From an uncultured Eubacteriales bacterium (lineage in GTDB: Bacteria; Bacillota; Clostridia; Oscillospirales; Oscillospiraceae), in contig URPI01000135.1 of the NCBI GenBank assembly GCA_900549705.1, positions 1 through 5,876 of the forward strand: a stretch of 5,876 nt of DNA, read 5' to 3'. Position 1 is the first letter of the stretch; each line of letters begins with the position of its first letter. The translations under genes were made by a program, and so were the position numbers. The notes beneath the pieces are model-generated. The model worked only from the letters and a program-made list of their open reading frames with translations, had not been told where the DNA came from and did no database searches. Of the stretch, positions 5,438 through 5,876 are shown one piece after another.

Positions 5438-5876
5438 GATCGAAGTGGTCGTTCTTGAAATCGACAAGGACAACCGTCGTCTGAGCCTCGGTCACAAACA
5501 GCTCGAGGACAATCCGTGGAACGCGTTCGAAGCGCAGTTCGCCGTCGATTCGATCCACCAGGGAATCGTTTCCGAACTGACCGAAAAGGGCGCCATTATT
5601 TCGCTGGGCGACAACGTGGAAGGTTTTGCCGGTTCCAGGCAGTTGGTGAAGGAAGACGGGACGACCGCCAAAGAGGGCGAAACGCTCGATTTCAAGGTGC
5701 TCGAATTCTCGAAAGCTACCAAGCGGATTCTGTTGTCGCACACCCGTATTTTCGAAGAGGTGAAAAAACAGGAGGCGCAGGCAGAAAAGAACGAACGCCG
5801 TAAGGCCGACGACGCAGCGAAGGAATCCGTGAAGAAGATCAACGCGTCGGTCGAAAAGACGACTCTCGGCGACATC
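5391..5876 (+). CDS. rpsA: 30S ribosomal protein S1, Bacteroidales type, partial at both ends
   Basis: In the frame whose codons begin at 5391, the DNA stays open to the end of the window for 162 codons and reads as S1. It starts with TKKIKHPAEFTQIGAEIEV, the end of one S1 repeat, through DKDNRRLSLGHKQLEDNPW (25-43). A further complete S1 (OB-fold) repeat runs from about 53 to 125 (GIVSELTEKGAIISL; VEGFAGSRQLVKEDG; ILLSHTRIFEE). A charged, lysine-rich tail ends in VEKTTLGDI near the normal C-terminus. S1 binds mRNA on the ribosome during initiation. The KQLEDNPW and VEKTTLGD wording is that of Bacteroidales S1, not of Firmicutes. Codon use also changes here: TCG, CGT and GAA become common. 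There is no start codon or ribosome binding site; the 5' part is absent because of the join with mnmE, and the stop lies beyond the window. The exact left edge is uncertain (5391-5407). Confidence 0.88.

Noticed and set aside
4721..5473. 250-codon minus-strand frame over mnmE
   Set aside because: It crosses the chimeric join and is Gly/His/Gln-rich in the manner of antisense frames of GC-rich genes.
5516..5803. 95-codon plus-strand frame (Arg-rich)
   Set aside because: It is out of frame with the clear S1 coding sequence occupying the same bases.
4454..5876. A novel MnmE-S1 fusion protein or a gene interrupted by transfer
   Set aside because: The two coding parts are in different frames, a stop at 5435-5437 ends the MnmE frame, and no mobile-element ends are present. 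A chimeric assembly at a short shared word explains it better.

Overview
The window reads as part of a chromosome (or metagenomic contig) from an endospore-forming Clostridia member. Oscillospiraceae/Ruminococcaceae is the best guess, because of the GC-rich codon use, the spore germination genes, AGGAGG-type ribosome binding sites and consensus SigA-type promoters. The last ~480 bases do not belong to that organism. They encode the C-terminal part of a Bacteroidales-type 30S ribosomal protein S1, and the join falls in the middle of mnmE.

Layout. (1) Bases 70-2787, minus strand: a three-gene GerA-type spore germination operon in the order A-C-B. It comprises a full GerA-family membrane subunit (473 aa), a very short GerAC-like subunit (151 aa, no lipobox) and a short, divergent GerAB-like permease (284 aa from a TTG start). 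The genes overlap at their ends. A forespore (SigG-like) promoter lies just upstream of the first ribosome binding site. At the far left, a near-consensus housekeeping promoter fires leftwards out of the operon's end into an unseen gene whose RNA would begin with a stable GNRA-capped hairpin. (2) Bases 2788-3004: the divergent intergenic region, with the forespore promoter leftwards and a consensus SigA promoter rightwards. (3) Bases 3005-3736: a lone gene for a phage-replisome-like (DUF6291-type) protein. (4) Bases 3853-4461: a Nudix hydrolase resembling ADP-ribose pyrophosphatase, with its own extended -10 promoter. It overlaps by 8 bases with (5) mnmE (from 4454), the tRNA-modification GTPase, which is intact through the G3 motif and then cut. 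(6) From about 5391 to the end: the rpsA fragment in another frame and another codon style.

The three germination proteins would be made together in the forespore and form one inner-membrane germinant receptor. The Nudix enzyme and MnmE are probably co-transcribed housekeeping genes. The most useful points for a reader are the chimeric mnmE/rpsA junction, the reduced A-C-B germination receptor, and a helically spaced AAAACAAC repeat series inside the phage-like gene. I saw no tRNA, rRNA, CRISPR array, insertion sequence or convincing intrinsic terminator.
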